In this document: positions 23,051-40,600 of the stretch, piece by piece
Numbering within the stretch: the stretch's first letter is position 1
Layout of the letters: every line of letters begins with the position of its first letter
Source: Rhyacophila brunnea
Taxonomy: Eukaryota; Arthropoda; Insecta; Trichoptera; Rhyacophilidae
DNA: 64,000 bases
Direction of reading: 5' to 3'
NCBI GenBank assembly: GCA_022495005.1
Contig: JAGYXB010002069.1
Location: forward strand, 2,976,001 to 3,040,000
The notes under the pieces: model-generated
Seen by the model: the letters and a program-made list of their open reading frames with translations, nothing else
Databases searched by the model: none
What the model was told of the DNA's origin: nothing
Program-made: the position numbers and the translations under genes

Positions 23051-25870
23051 TTAGTACTCATCAACACAAATGTTTGTTACACTGAGAACAAGCAGTATGC
23101 CGTAGGAATCAGTACCTACACACCATTTAAATACAAAAATTATTATTCACATCAACGCAACAATAAATGGATAGTTACATCAATACGATTGTGACTTCAG
23201 CAAAAAGAGAAAAAATATATTATGTTTTTTTAATGATCGAAAATTTTGAATCTACAATGACGTGTAGAATGTAGATAGACAAAACGGTGACAAATTTATT
23301 CACAGTTAATCCTGTTTATTTAGTTATAATTTAAATGTTATTATGGACCTGAATGACCAAATAAAGGAATTTAAGTATTGATAGCATGGCAAATCGCTAA
23401 TTATTTTACACAACACACAGAATGTTTCTTATGCAATATATCTAATCGTTCTCATTTGTTTTAAATATTTAAATCATCTGCGTTCTCTCCATAGGTATAC
23501 AAATATGCAGCAAAATAATTGTTTTGTGTAAAATTTAATCAACATTAAAATACAAAACATTACAAGGAATTCACAGTAGTGCTAAACCATATCATGGCAG
23601 GAATGACAACAATTTTCTTAATTTTGAGCTTCTTCATGAATAATTCTGTGTGCAAAAGACAAAGGGAGACAAATCTTAAATCACTACTTATTAGGAGTGC
23701 CGAAAAACTGATTTTGAAACAGGATTTTCTATATTTCCGTGTGAAATTTACTAATTCAGCCCATTGTCCATGTCCATTTGATTAACCCCTTTCTTTATGC
23801 ATCAGACGAGTCGCACATGCAAACTCGATACGACTGCAACACGTCGATGGGATTTTATTAGCATTCATAAAACATAATATGTAACATGTTTCGATAGATA
23901 GTGTTATACAAGATTGTCGGTTAGAGAAAACATTTGTTGGCGCTTGCAACAAAAGTAGAAAAACTTGTGTGTAGTTAAAAAAATTACTTTCACCTCGAAC
24001 AGAATCTACATCATGAAATGGTATACAATTGAAGCACATTGATAATATATTTCAAATTGATGAATTCATTCAATATTTCTGCCTATTTCTTGGTCTGATG
24101 TAAATATCGGAAGAATCCTGAATGATCTAAAATCAGGTAAACTGTATCCATTGTTACCTATCATAATAATTATAAAACATTCATTATAAGTTAAAGTCAA
24201 ATTATCTATATCAATTCAATTGAAACATCACTGTCAAGAAAATATTTTTATCTAAAACAAATGCGTCAATTGGTCTCAGTGCTATACTGCCATCTGTTAC
24301 TGGCATGAAAACACGTGGTGATAATGCATACGGCGAACTGCATAATCTACTGGACACGGTTTTGACTATGGATTAAATTGCGTCTTATGTGCATGACGTT
24401 GACTTTATTGGCTTTTCCATGTTGGGATTATGTCGGTATCAAGTTAAATGTTTATGTGCAAGATGCATTATAATTAATTTAGCATTCTACCCATTTTTTA
24501 ATTTTTTCAGCCCTTTTTCTTAATGCACACAGAAATTCAGTATTAAACCATCAATTTTAGACAAGTATTATGTATATCTTAACCGCATTCTATTCGAAAG
24601 TTATTTAAAAGTTTTTCATTACATTTCTAAAAAGATCAACATTTTTGGCATTACATTTTTGCTAAGACACACCGCTATAAAACTTTCACATGTTAGAAGA
24701 GGTACAAAAATCACCAGGAGTTAATCTTTCACGGCATTGACTGGTGGTTGAACTGATTTCTGCCGATGAATAATACTATACTCTCGCATTTTAGCGAGCA
24801 AGGAATATTGATGTAGGAAAATAAAACAGTACAAACTCTTACGTTCAGGTTATCACTAGAACCAGATATAGTGGGTTTCGTATGCCTGCCTTCAAAGAAC
24901 CAGATTTAAACTGATTTTGTAAATTATCTAACAAAAATCACTTTCCATTCCACACAAATTGTAGGTATAATATGGCAACAGTCAATTATCATAATTTAAT
25001 CTGAAATTGGTATTAATCATATTAAAAATATATTATTTAATTCAAACATTGTTTAGAGTACTTGAAATACAGTGCCAGGAGTGCAGCGATGTAGCTTTTA
25101 AAGTCATATTAAATAATTTAAATTTAAAAAATACCATTATTTACTGAATATGGTGAATGGCTTATATCTTAGAATTCATTAACCAATCATTTAAAATTTG
25201 TCAGATTAATTTCACAAATAATATACATTAAAATCAAAGATGCTGCAGCAAACTTCGTCTAAAGAGATGGAAAAACGAAGATGAATAAAAAAGGATCCCT
25301 GGTGTATTAATTTAATTTTGTTAAAAAGTCATTCATTGATTGTTCCATAAACAAATCACACTTGTGACAAACTCACTTCGGTGATTTTCATAGAGAAACC
25401 ACAGAGGGCTCCATCGGGCAGAAGATTGACATCTTTGATCAAGGTACATTTTTTTGAAGATATACAGAGTGGTCCAGCTAGCAGCAATTAAACTGCCTCA
25501 GTTGTCCTATGCAAAAATACCGTAAAAGCCATTTTTGAGAAAATGACTTTTATTATACATATCGTTGTTGAGTTGTTTAAGTTAGCCGCCGACACAGACC
25601 ACAAGCCGTTGACACTTCCGCCATAAGGAAGTGTAGGAGCTAGCCGGCGAGGGACGTTTATGTGGGCATAGAGAAAAACGCAATGTCTAATGTTTATGTC
25701 GGCGGGCGCTGAAAACCTTCAATCTGGCATTTTTTTTATATATCCTGTTTGTTTTATTGCATAGTTTAGTAAAAACTCTTTGTTCTATATAATATGTACC
25801 ACCCAAATTTAAATATAATTAATCATAGTAACTTGTAGAATGTCTCATTTCCTTCAATGTAATATGTATT
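23051..25870. other. AT-rich non-coding DNA, no gene seen
   Basis: No convincing coding frame or defined transposon. A short imperfect palindrome, CACTTCC...GGAAGTG, lies at about 25613-25633 in a locally GC-richer patch (25575-25710). Confidence 0.4.
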
Positions 25871-26151
25871 GCTAAGTACCCACGCATGTTCTTGCTCGAA
25901 GGTTTATAGCTCGATCGAACGTGTTGACTTGGAAGCATGCTCGTTGTTGCGTCCACGCGCTAGAGCAGCTCGACACAAGACGCTCAGGGAAAGTGCTACA
26001 CGTTTAGACATGCTCAAGAGAATTTCTGTCAAACATCGAGCAAGAATTACGGTCTTTGAATCTTTTTCGCATCGAGCAAGATGGTACACACACTGAGACA
26101 TGTTCGAATGAGAGTAAAACCATCGAGCAAGAACGTGCGTGGGTACTTAGC
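25871..26151. mobile_element. MITE with ~30-bp inverted ends, 281 bp
   Basis: GCTAAGTACCCACGCATGTT, continuing CTTGCTCGA, is mirrored by the right end ...CGAGCAAGAACGTGCGTGGG, ending TACTTAGC. CATCGAGCAAGA motifs recur inside. GC-richer than its neighbours. It contains open frames on both strands without a recognisable product. Confidence 0.75.
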
Positions 26152-26892
26152 ATACCACATCAAAGCTATTACAAATACTTGATGATAACGAGCCTCCTAC
26201 TCACCACCTGTTATTTAGATAGATCAAGTTATTCAGAGACTCACAAATAAAATGAAATTCTACCTTAGATTTTGAGCATGTAAAAAGTTTTATATCTCTC
26301 TTGTCTTTGTACAATTTCAATTTTGTCATATCGCAGGTTTAAACAGCCCGGTGACGATATACAGTGTAAGTATTGGATTGGAATTTGAACTTCTGTCGAC
26401 TATAAATGTAATTAATTATGGGACGAAACATATAAATGGACTGTCATCGATAGCAATCATGTTTTGCATTTCATTTCCTGAACATTTTACCCGTTGGAAA
26501 ATAGTGTTTTTATTCGGCACTGCCGACCTGATGTGAATCATAGTTTAGTAATAGGTCATGGAATTACCTATGGACCTTCGAAATGTGCAATATTTTTTTT
26601 ATCAATATTATAATTAATATTATGATCCCACGGATTTCATGTTTTTTAAGCATTTACTTACCGAAAGTACAAACTCAAAATACATAGTATGTATGCGTAA
26701 GAAACCTATAATTTTAATTTACAATTCAGACTTCCCTTACATTTGGAAAAACACGAATGACATATTAAATTCATCAGTCGGCTGTCGGCCGACGACGGCG
26801 GAGTCGAAATGGAAAGACAATTCTGCAGGACAGCCCACAACGTCCGATATATACAATAACAAAACGGTCACGTACGAAAAGTATAAAAGTGT

Positions 26893-30223
<3,331 letters not shown>

Positions 30224-30365
30224 TGTGTGAATATATCACGTTATTTATTAACTGAAAACAAATGAACAAGTGAACTTTTGGTGGCAAAATTGAGCTGTAA
30301 GGGGTGACTCATTGTATGATACATTGTGGAGTTAGCGGCACAACACTCGCGCGAAGCGTAATTGT

Positions 30366-30372
30366 TATCGAT
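30366..30372. promoter_or_regulatory. Possible DRE-like core (TATCGAT) upstream of Mad
   Basis: TATCGAT lies 143 bp upstream of the Mad start codon, in a locally CpG-rich stretch (about 30340-30400). In Drosophila TATCGATA is the DREF site of housekeeping promoters. The match here is 7 of 8 bases and could be chance. Confidence 0.25.
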
Positions 30373-31245
30373 CCGCCAAAACAAACAAATTCAAACGGCA
30401 GAGATAAAGCGCGATAATTTTACAAATCGGTTGAGGTAAATGTGTTCAAAAAATTGTTAGTAACATTGGCGTCCGATCGAAAGAGAAGAGAGGTTTGGCG
30501 ACAGGATGTCTGAAATGCGATTTTAGCGGGATTTCAGAGATGCGGTCGGATCAATGGCGGTTGCAATATTTAAATTTATTGACGATTATTACTGCAAAAA
30601 TAATAACATACCAATATCAGTCTTAAAAATAAATAATTGTCAGAAATTGTTTATCAGTTGATGGCTTCTTCCTGCCTCTGTCCATCTCTGTCACGTCACA
30701 ATGCTGCCATTAAGATAATTGAACATAATAATACCATTTCAAAAATAGTCTGCAGATAATCTGTATACTTTAACATAAAGTATAATTATGTAAATCTACG
30801 TAGGTACATACCTATTCCAATATTCCAATTTAAAATTGAACACGAGGTGCCTTATTTGAAAAATAATGTGTTTTTTGTTTTACGTTTAATTGGCTCAGTG
30901 CCCTGACAAAAAACAACATGAAAAATAAACCTATATGTTCAGAAACGACAGTAAGATAATGAAAGTAGGTAGTTAGTAATAGCAACAAAAATATATACTT
31001 TGATGAATAAAAAAAATGTAATCTAAATGTTCTTCATTGTTAATATTATTCGGTAATAGTATTCAGTAATAATATTCCGTTAAAAATATGAAATTAATAA
31101 TGTAATCCAGATTGTAATAGGTACTTTGAACAAATAAACCATATCACGATTAGCTTTCAATTATCTGTATCCTCATGAAATCAATTACAACTTCTTCGGC
31201 CATATCCGCCCCTTAGTTGAAGCATATGGACACCACACGGCACCT

Positions 31246-31611
31246 TCAAGAATCCCTGTCGCTCGACAGTCTTCTTGCTTCGTTCAAGGTCAAACGAGCA
31301 TCCCGTAGCTCTGCCGTATACACTCTATAGATAGTATTTAGCGGCATTCCAGGACGCCGGAATCCGGTCGGCTTGAAGAACAGGCAAGCCAGGTTGAGGT
31401 TCTCTTTTGGAATCTGCAGCATGTGGCCGAGCCAGGTCCAATGTCGTCTCTTCACTCTCAGTGTGTAGAGCGGCTGCTTGGTCCGTTCTCTTATCTCCTC
31501 GTTGCTCCTAAAGTCATACCACTGCACACCCAGTATTCGTTGCAAATATCTGTTCAAGCTAAGTTCAATAAGCTCAGTATACTGCTGCTCTGAGCCTTCG
31601 TAAGGTGCCAT
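31246..31611 (-). mobile_element. Non-LTR retrotransposon relic (post-RT tail), 121 codons open
   Basis: Encodes RYLQRILGVQWYDFRSNEEI and RVKRRHWTWLGHMLQIPKEN, the conserved tail after the reverse transcriptase domain of many LINE proteins (RRRWTWLGHVLRM-type). The catalytic part is absent, so this is a 5'-truncated copy. The open frame is intact here, but no upstream RT domain is visible. Confidence 0.7.
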
Positions 31612-32082
31612 GGTTCGCTCACAATCACAACTACTACTTGTTTATAATAATATAGGTATGTGATAATAATAATATTGTGTGGTGCTCTTTAACTGTGATG
31701 ATACTGTTTAACAATAATAAAATTAAAGTGCGCATATCTGATTTGTTTCCGTGCGCAGATCAATAATATTTTATCTAGGTTGTATCACCTTGTCTCTTTA
31801 GGTTCCCATCCCACTCATGTCTCTTTTCTGCTCAAATGAACCTTTCACACGTAGAAACAGGGGCAGATTGGCCCGCACTTTTTTCTCAGTTTGCAAGACT
31901 CATCTCAGGGTCACCAATCCATCCACCAAGGGGCGCCTAAAATCATCAATACTTTTCCTCTACAATACAATATCAATACTTTTTTGTCAATATTGGATCA
32001 TTCAATATTTTTTTCCTAGTTGGAATATTTAAATACTGATTGGCGATTACCATGCATAACCTATTTAAAAAGACCAATAATT

Positions 32083-32190
32083 TATATATTTTCTAATTTT
32101 TCACAGATCGCAGTGAGTACAAGTATTGAAATATAATGATTATACTAGAGACATACATTTTATTATTTTTAATTAAATAGTGACATAATA
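32083..32190. repeat. Fragment of the 49328 hAT MITE family
   Basis: ATTTTCTAATTTTTCACAGA, TCGCAGTGAGTA and GAGACATACATTTTATTATT follow the same order as at 49360-49450. Confidence 0.5.
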
Positions 32191-32506
32191 TCAGCTACTC
32201 AAATCACTCTCCACCCTGCATTATTTACATATGTATTTGCATGACAAAATTTTGTATAAATAGAAAGTTACTTGTTATTTTAGGTAGCATGAGATGTAGT
32301 TTTTTTTTTAAGTTACATAACTTGACAACTGTCTCTAGTTAATGTGTTATGAAATGGGGTGAGATACGACCGATACTGTTTTTAAAACTTACTGTATCAA
32401 AATCTTTTAACCCCAAATTCTCTTCCCCATCCCGCTCAACTTCATAATTTAGTAATACAATAACATCATCATCGTCTTTCAAAACAATACTGCATTTATT
32501 GTAATA

Positions 32507-33454
32507 CAGTCGCACTCGGTTACTACGATCACGGATATAGCGAGATCTCGGATGTAACGAGGAAACATTCGTTGACATTTTCTCAATACATTTATTCACT
32601 TTTATAACGAGCTACTTATCGGTTATACCGAGCTAAAATAATATGGTAAAAAATTTTCTTAAAACTGTTAAACATTTCGACCGTAAGCAATAAAATCCGA
32701 CCGGACAGGATGCCGCCGGAAACGGATTACGTTTATGACGCTAGTTGAGTGTCAAGTACCTACAGTAAAACGTCGTTAATACAAATTCCATGGGACCGAA
32801 AATCGAAAAAAATTTCGTTTACGATCATAGATGTGCCTACGAAATTTCCGATTCCGTGTTAATGGGTCATAAAATATCATGATTATTTATATTACCTTCT
32901 TAAAATAAGTAATTTATGTTTTAAGACAAATCTGTCACAATTTTCAATGACTGGCTCATGAAATAAGTGTACTTTATTACGATTTATTGAATATTTTTGT
33001 ATGGAATTACGAAATTCGAATTAAAGGTATGGTTTTATACGAAAATAATGTTTAAGGGACTTTTTCTTGCGAAAATTTCGAATTACTTCCAATCATCCAT
33101 GTTCTTATTAACGAGGTTTTACTGTACGTAATTGGTGTTTTCACCGACAATATTGAAAAAGTATACACGCATATGGTTGAATTGCATGTAAAAAATCCAA
33201 GCTTTGTGAAGTCAGAGGTACCTACCAACGCTGGTGGCTCAGTACATCATTACAATAAACAACTTCTCTTGTAGTTTATGAATGCCATGCTTGTTTCGCG
33301 GAAAAATTCTAATTGTGTATTTTTGTTTGAATTGTGACTTTTTGTGTTATGTGACCACTCATTTAAAAATACCTATTTTCTGATATAATGAGTAACGCTT
33401 ATAACGAGCAAATTCAGTCGGTCCCATCTTCCTCGTAATAACCAAGTTCGGCTG
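32507..33454. mobile_element. pogo-like element (outer), TA flanks, interrupted
   Basis: CAGTCGCACTCGGTTACTAC at the left and GTAATAACCAAGTTCGGCTG at the right are inverted with a few mismatches. TA at 32505-32506 and 33455-33456. Subterminal ATAACGAGC/GCGAGATC motifs. Contains the element at 32763-33124. Confidence 0.7.
32763..33124. mobile_element. pogo-like MITE (inner), 362 bp, TA flanks
   Basis: CAGTAAAACGTCGTTAATAC and its mirror TTATTAACGAGGTTTTACTG. TA at 32761-32762 and 33125-33126. Non-coding. Confidence 0.75.
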
Positions 33455-34667
33455 TATTTAAAAAGTGACATCATAATGTCAATATTGATAGGTACTCCAT
33501 ATGGCATCCTACACTCATACATAATCGATGAAATTGTGATGGATTAGGGTTACATTTAAGGTAAAATTAGTAAAATGAACTTCTCATTAAAAAAACAAGG
33601 TTTATTTAAAAGCCATGACTTTATACATAATAATTATGAAAATGGTTACATATACAAAAAATCCATGAGGAAATAAAAAATATTTTGTTTGATCAAAAGT
33701 TAACACGGAATGCATTTGCAATGAAAAAGAAAACATTTTTTCAGTTAAAGATAATCATAGAATTAGTATGCACAGTAATTCCTCATACAAAGTAGTATTC
33801 ATGAGAATAAAATCAATTGAGCAATTCATTAAATCCACTTATAGAATTGCTGATAATTTATTTAAATACTGCTTGGATATAATATGTAATACATTATGAA
33901 GGATATCAATTAGCTGGAATAGTTGTATTAGCTTGTTGATTATAAATCGTCAGGCCCCAAGAGAAAGGTGTGCATAAATCCACAGTATTTTGTTTAATGG
34001 AAAGATATGTTTTGATTGATTTGTTTTGTTGAATAAGGTTTACTGACAATAATAATTACTTGTGACCTACTCATTGTTAATCTTAGCGAGAATAAAAACT
34101 GAAATAACAATAACACAGGTTGCCTTTCTTTGTAATGGTATGGAAGTGATAGAGAAATAGAGAAAAAGTTAATACTATTGTATTGTCATATATTTTTTAG
34201 AATACATACATACATATTATCGTGAAGCTTAATCCAATATTTTCCTGAAAAAACTACTTATTCAAAATGATAATTAATTCAGGGTGATAACAAAAGTGTT
34301 AGAATGGAAAAAGGTAGGAGGAATTTAAGTATTTTTCTAAAGAATAACAGATTATATTGTTTAACTATTTTAAATTCGTAGTAAGATTATTAATTTTTAT
34401 AAACCGTTATAAAATTAATATTGCCACACCTACGCATGTCAACATTAAGGTACCTTTTATGTCAATTATTTTTTTAAATATTCTAAGCAGTCAGAAACTG
34501 AAAATTCCCTAGACGTATATTCTTCAAAGTGTCTCCGATATTTTTAAGATTCATTCGAAATCTTAAACGGTCAGCAAAACAATAATCGTTAAATAATTCA
34601 GCGATCACGGGCCAAACAGACGTAGCACTTGTCACCTGAACCTGAAGCACGAAAGACGATGACCATA
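33455..34667. other. Hop 3' region, AT-rich, no second gene seen
   Basis: Downstream of the Hop stop on the minus strand. Several AATAAA words occur on the minus strand (for example about 33605-33600), but I cannot choose a poly(A) site. No coding frame or clear transposon. Confidence 0.4.
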
Positions 34668-37600
34668 TTAATGGATAGCTATTAGGCCGGATTCCAGTAA
34701 TTTTTGTATCTTGGCTGCGATTTCAGGGTTCTTGAGATGGTCGTGCAGAGCCTGCGGGTCTTGCTGCATTTGGTCTAGAATAAGTCTCATAGCCGGATCT
34801 CGAAGGATGGTCTGGACTTCAGGATCGGACATCGCTCGCTTTCTCACCTCCTCCGGGTTGGAATTCACTTGCATAGTACAGGAACGGTAGCCTTCTAACG
34901 CCTCTGCATTGCCAGAGTCCAACTCTAGCGCACGTTGGTATGCGGCTGTGGCTTTCGAGTACTGCTGCATTCCCTGCAATGCAAGAATTCGCCAAATAAA
35001 ATATATTATTATTTACCCCCCCAAATTTAATCCTACTCTTAATTCACAATGTTCTTTAATTTGTTGTTCACAAAAACATTATTCTCCAATGACAGTATGG
35101 CCAATGTCAGAGCTGAGATTTTTATTGAAGAAATGATATCCAATGACATATGAACTCCGTAACCAAGGAGATAAAATAATAAATCAATACTATTTTCATA
35201 CAATTGCCAACACATTACATCAAAATAATAATAGTGATACGATTAATATACTCCTGAATGAAATGATTTTCATAGAAATAAATCTACAAAAATATATTTT
35301 AATCAAAGAGTTTGGACTATACAACAGTCCCGAATTATATTTTGGCAGAAACAAATTCCTTGCTCCTCCTTATAGGGTTTGATAGCTTTGTTGAAAACAT
35401 AGCTTACAAAGGAGAAACGATTTTATACCTGTAATATTTTTCCTTTTCTGATCCACCCTTTGATGAATTTATCATCAAGCCGGCAGCAAGTTTCACAATC
35501 TCTGAGACCTAAATCAAAGGCGGCAAGTTTTGTGTAACAGGCTGCGCGGTTGCTGTATAGTTTCGGATCATCGGGATTCCTTTTGATGGCCTCAGAATAG
35601 TGTTTCACCGCACTTCCATAGTCACCTGCAATTTAACACCATGAAAGTAGTTAGATAGAATGTAGATCTATCAACAAATGAAAAACATTCATAGCCAAAC
35701 ATAATAAATCTATTATTTTTTTATACATTCTAAAGAATGTGTCGATGAGCGACAGATACTGTTAACTGGAAAAAAACAACTTCGAAATGATTCATTTGAG
35801 AGCAGCAATCATTTACATCATAATGGAAATCATTCTTTTATATTACAGATATTAGCCACATTTAAGAGAAAAAAGAATAAGACAAGTAGACTGTATTGGT
35901 AATTATAGATTAAACCACTGCTGTTCAGAGTGAGGGGTCATGGCAAGGTGTTCAAAAATAATAATATTTTCAAACATTGCAATTCATTGCGCTAATATAC
36001 AATAACAATGATACAATATGTAAGTACTAATATCAGTGTTACCAACAGTCATTCACAAACATATTAGATAGGGTAAGAAAATAAGCCTTTGCAAAAAAAA
36101 AATTCTCAAGCTAAAAATGCCAGATCTGACAAAAAAACACTTAGAAGGCTGCTTTCTTCAGGCGATCATAAAACATAAACCATTCTTCCCTTCTTGCTAC
36201 GCTAGTGATTCCTTCTTTGCTTTAAGCTGTGGTTTATAATTAAGTCCATGTTTCTCCTTAATTTCAAAATCTGTAATACTGCACATGCATATATTGATAG
36301 GGAGAAACGTCTGATTCTGATAATGGAACACTGGATCACTATTTACCTTTTTTGAAAAGTTCATTTCCTAATTCTTTCTCCTGTTCTGATTTCTCCGTGT
36401 CAATATAGGCTTTGCGGTCTTCCTCTTTCACTCTTTTTTCAATGTCGCTCAGCAAAGTCTTGATTTCCGGCGTTCTGTGCTCCGACATCGACTTCTCGTA
36501 GTATACCTTAGCCGATTTCCAATCTTCTAATTTCTTGTATGCGTTACCTAAAAAATAATCAAAAATCAACAAACGTTTCTTATTTAATATTACAGTTCGA
36601 CTCTCGATTTACTGGGACAATGTTAATTGGGCAGAAGATTAACTGCGGTATGTTCATTATTTCCAATGATTAAATTTGTTTGTATTGTGAACAAATTTTT
36701 AGATAATATGCATTTGAAATTAATTTTATCTTTGTGAAGTGCCTATGTACAATTATTGCTGTATGTAGATTTTGTAGAACATGTGTAGTGAAATTAGGTA
36801 ACAATGTTACAATAATTGCAAAGTTTTGAATATTTTTATTGATGTTTTGGAACAACTGGGAAGTGCAAAATCGGGAACCAACTGTACATAATAGGTAGCA
36901 GATTGATGTGGCAAATACCTACTAGTAGACCGAAGGAAACAAACAAAAATATACGTTGTGATAAAATTGAGGAAATTCATTGCATCATATTCAGCTCGAC
37001 TCATAAGAAAGTAAATTTCAGAATCAATTGAATAATTATATTATTCAGTTAACTTTAAATATTACTTTTATATAGAAACTGATCTTTCTTATTTCTCCGA
37101 ATTGCGGCGCTAATCACATATCGCACCGTGAGTGTAAAACCAACGCATCTGCAAAAGACATATTTTGGATATATTAGGGTTTGAAGTCTCTTTTTGTTAG
37201 GAGAAATAGATTTTCTAAAAAAAACATAATATTTGGTTTATATCTACATTATATTGCATGTTCTTTCAGTTACTTCACTTTTACATGATCAGGTTCACGA
37301 CTTCTGCAATTGTTTTGCATTTAATCTCGAAATTGAAAAATTCGCAGATACGTTGGTTTTACACTCACAGTGCGATATGTTCATACAAATATTAGTTATG
37401 ATTATACCCAATAATTTCAGATGTAATGCTAAATAATTTCCGCTATTCGTGGCAATCGCCTAGCAGGTTTTACGTCCAGAAATATCTCATATTTCAATTA
37501 TTTCCATGAGGCAAGGTTATCGTGAAATAATTACAAAAGCCTATAGAGACCTACATACATCCGCCCAAAAATTAATGTATAAAAACATTAAACAAGTTAG

Positions 37601-40600
37601 CGGGTATATTTTTACTCTTTCACCGGCAGTGGCGTGATTCGTGGTCTAGTGGAGTGCCATTTTGATTACAGCATGCAAATTTATACAATATGGACAGTCC
37701 AAACTACACTTAATTTGATAGCAATGTTTGCAGGCGTGGAAATGCCTTTAATTTCAAACAAATGTATATGAGGCATGGTATGTAAACATTTCAAAAAATA
37801 TTTGGTAAATTTTTATCAGTCCTACGATGGCCACGCGGATTAAGCGTCGGCCTATAGCGTTGTGGGTCCCAGGTTCCAATCCTGGGTCTGGCAAAGTACA
37901 CATATTGTTTTTCAAGTGTATGAGTCAAGATTATGGGCCTAATAGGTTGAGCAAGTGGCTGACACCCATTTCTTGTAAAAACCAAATCTGTTAATACAAA
38001 CCTCCACTCCGTGGAGGCCCACCCAAATGATCTTATTAGGATCGGACATGGTCGAAAGCATAAAACAATAAATTGTATAATTTGTTTATGGAGGATAGGT
38101 GTGAAGCAGGCTTTCATAGTGAGTCTTTGCCACTGGCAGATTGTAATTGCATGGTTGAACATTAAAAGAATAGTTATTACCGATTCTCATAAAAGCCTTA
38201 GCAATCAGTTTATAGTCTGCCCTATTCTCTCTCCCGATTTCGATTGCTTTCTCACACTGCTCTATACACTTTCTAAATTCCTTTTGTTCAAAATATACAG
38301 CACTAATATTATTGTGGTAAGTTATATCGGTAGGGTCATGTTCAACGGCTGCATTGTAATGGTTCAGTGCCTCATCAAAACTCTTTTTCTTGTAAAATTC
38401 ATTCCCTTTTTCTTTTTCTTTGAGAGCAAGTTTCTTATTTTCAGGAAGGTTATCTTCCGGTTTAGGCGGTTCAGGTTTGGGTGCGCTGGCCTTGGGAGGG
38501 GGCGTGCTTTTTTTGAACATGGGCGGTGAATCGGTCTCCATGTCTTCGTCATAGGATATGTCAGCGCCGATTAGGAAACCGAGAGTTTTGAATAGTCTCT
38601 CGTCTTGTAGGCAATTTTGAAGATCGCGTGGATTCTTTTGAAGGTCCTAAAATAGTGATTTGATGAATTATTCATTACATTAAATCTTAGTTATAAATTA
38701 CACAAACAAAACTCAATTATCAGTGTTTATATATATATATAAGCTAATAGACAAATAATTATTGAACTATACTCAAGAAGTTGGAATATAGTTAAAATAT
38801 TTGTCAGGATAGTTTTTGATGGCTTTGTCGACATAAAAATGATTAACAACAAAATACCATGCATATTACGCCATCGTCATCATCATCAGCTGGGGTCCAT
38901 CCATTGCTAGATGAAGGCATCCACCGAATTTTATGAGTTTGTCATATTAAGTGTATCGTAAAATAAAGTACACAAAATACAGTTAACACCATCCCATTCA
39001 TCAATTAAAATATAGAGCAACTCCCGTATGTCAGCCATTTTGTGTTTAAAGCTGGGCATTCGATACTCACTGAATAGATTGTAAGTCATGTGTCAGTGAA
39101 GTCAGGAAAATATACAATCATGATTCATAATCGATTTTTTTCTTTCACACACGTGAAAAAAAATGTGTCAAAGCTGGGCATTCTATGCTAGCTGAATAAT
39201 TGTCGGTGGTATGTTGATTTTCACCAGGAAAACGTACAAGGATGATTCATGACTGAGCAGATCAAAAATTATACAATTATTACAAAAACACATTGACTGC
39301 TATCTAGATAATTACTTTTTAATTAACACATTTAAATAGGATGCTAATTATATGGATTCGCATAAGCGCTAGGTGCTTTAGCGTCAAATGTATTAAGTAC
39401 CATTATAAAAAATATATTTACGGGAATGCTCTTATTACAAAACGAACACTCACATTAAGAGCATACTTCAGTGAAACGGAAAATAATTTTCAACAATAGG
39501 TGGGACGAAATTTCGGCCTCGTTGCCAATTGGAGAGCGATAGTCGAGCTGTAAGCATGTAAATTTGTTATGTGATGGCGTCGGAAGAATATGTTCTTAAA
39601 TCGTGTAAAGACGACTAAAAATGTTACACATTTACTCGAAAAAGAAAACATGTCAATGAATATATTATTGTTATTACTAATATAACAATAAACATAACAT
39701 TAAATGGAAGCATGTTGAATTTTTATGACAAATGTTTTGTTCTGCACGCGTCGTTTGTACAATCTGCGCGTCGCGTAGTCACAATCTTTTTGGACCATGC
39801 CTCAGCTGAAGTATAGTCTTAATCATTGTGAGCAATCAAGCTTAAATAACAATTAGAAGCAAAGATTCACGTATGGATTGGTTCGTTTCAACGCAAATGT
39901 GATTGATTCATAATATATGTTTTTAAGTAAATGAAAAATATATCTTTTTGTCAGTTTGGTGCACAGAGCAGATTGATAAATATAATTCTGATGGGCTATA
40001 CCCCAATATACATTTTGAAGCAGGATTTTGAATGTGAGTGTCCTACGAAAATGAAACACACATTATAGACGTGCAATAGTATGTTTCAACCTTTGAATAC
40101 ATCAATATTGAATGTGCGTCAGAACGAAGGACAAGCATATTCTCAAGAGGTGTCTAAGTTTATCCCATATTCTTCCACACTCGAAATCGGTCGCCTGTTA
40201 CTCCACACCCGTTGTAGTGGGTGTAGTCGTTCTTTCGCCGAATGTTTATTGTCGATTTTTGGTATTTTAAAATTGAGGTTCCAAAATATTAATTGAAAAT
40301 GGACAAAAAAAAGTATTATTGCATTTAACTTATACACAAACCTACTCAACACAACACAGCTTAATTTCTCGTTTATCGGTCTTTTGTCTATTGCACTCGG
40401 TGTATTTACACCATTGTCCCCACATCCTGAAACAGGCCCTCAGGCTAGGATATTTGGCGGGCTCTCTACCTACCTCTAAGATTAAAGGCAGTGTGAAATA
40501 CTACATTAACGTTTTTCAAATTGTGTTTTAGTTCAAATTCAGGGTACTTATACAGTGAATTATTGGCGATTTTTAATATATCTACTTTAATAGTGGAGCT

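Noticed and set aside
25575..25710. GC-richer patch with a CACTTCC/GGAAGTG palindrome
   Set aside because: Ends could not be paired convincingly and no target duplication is visible. Left unassigned.
37821..37895. Possible tRNA gene
   Set aside because: A- and B-box-like blocks are present, but the cloverleaf arms do not close well and the same head is followed by the same ~160-bp body at several places, so it is a SINE.
38011..38529. 172-codon plus-strand frame over Hop exon 3
   Set aside because: Antisense shadow. It begins in the SINE and covers the conserved TPR2A exon on the other strand.
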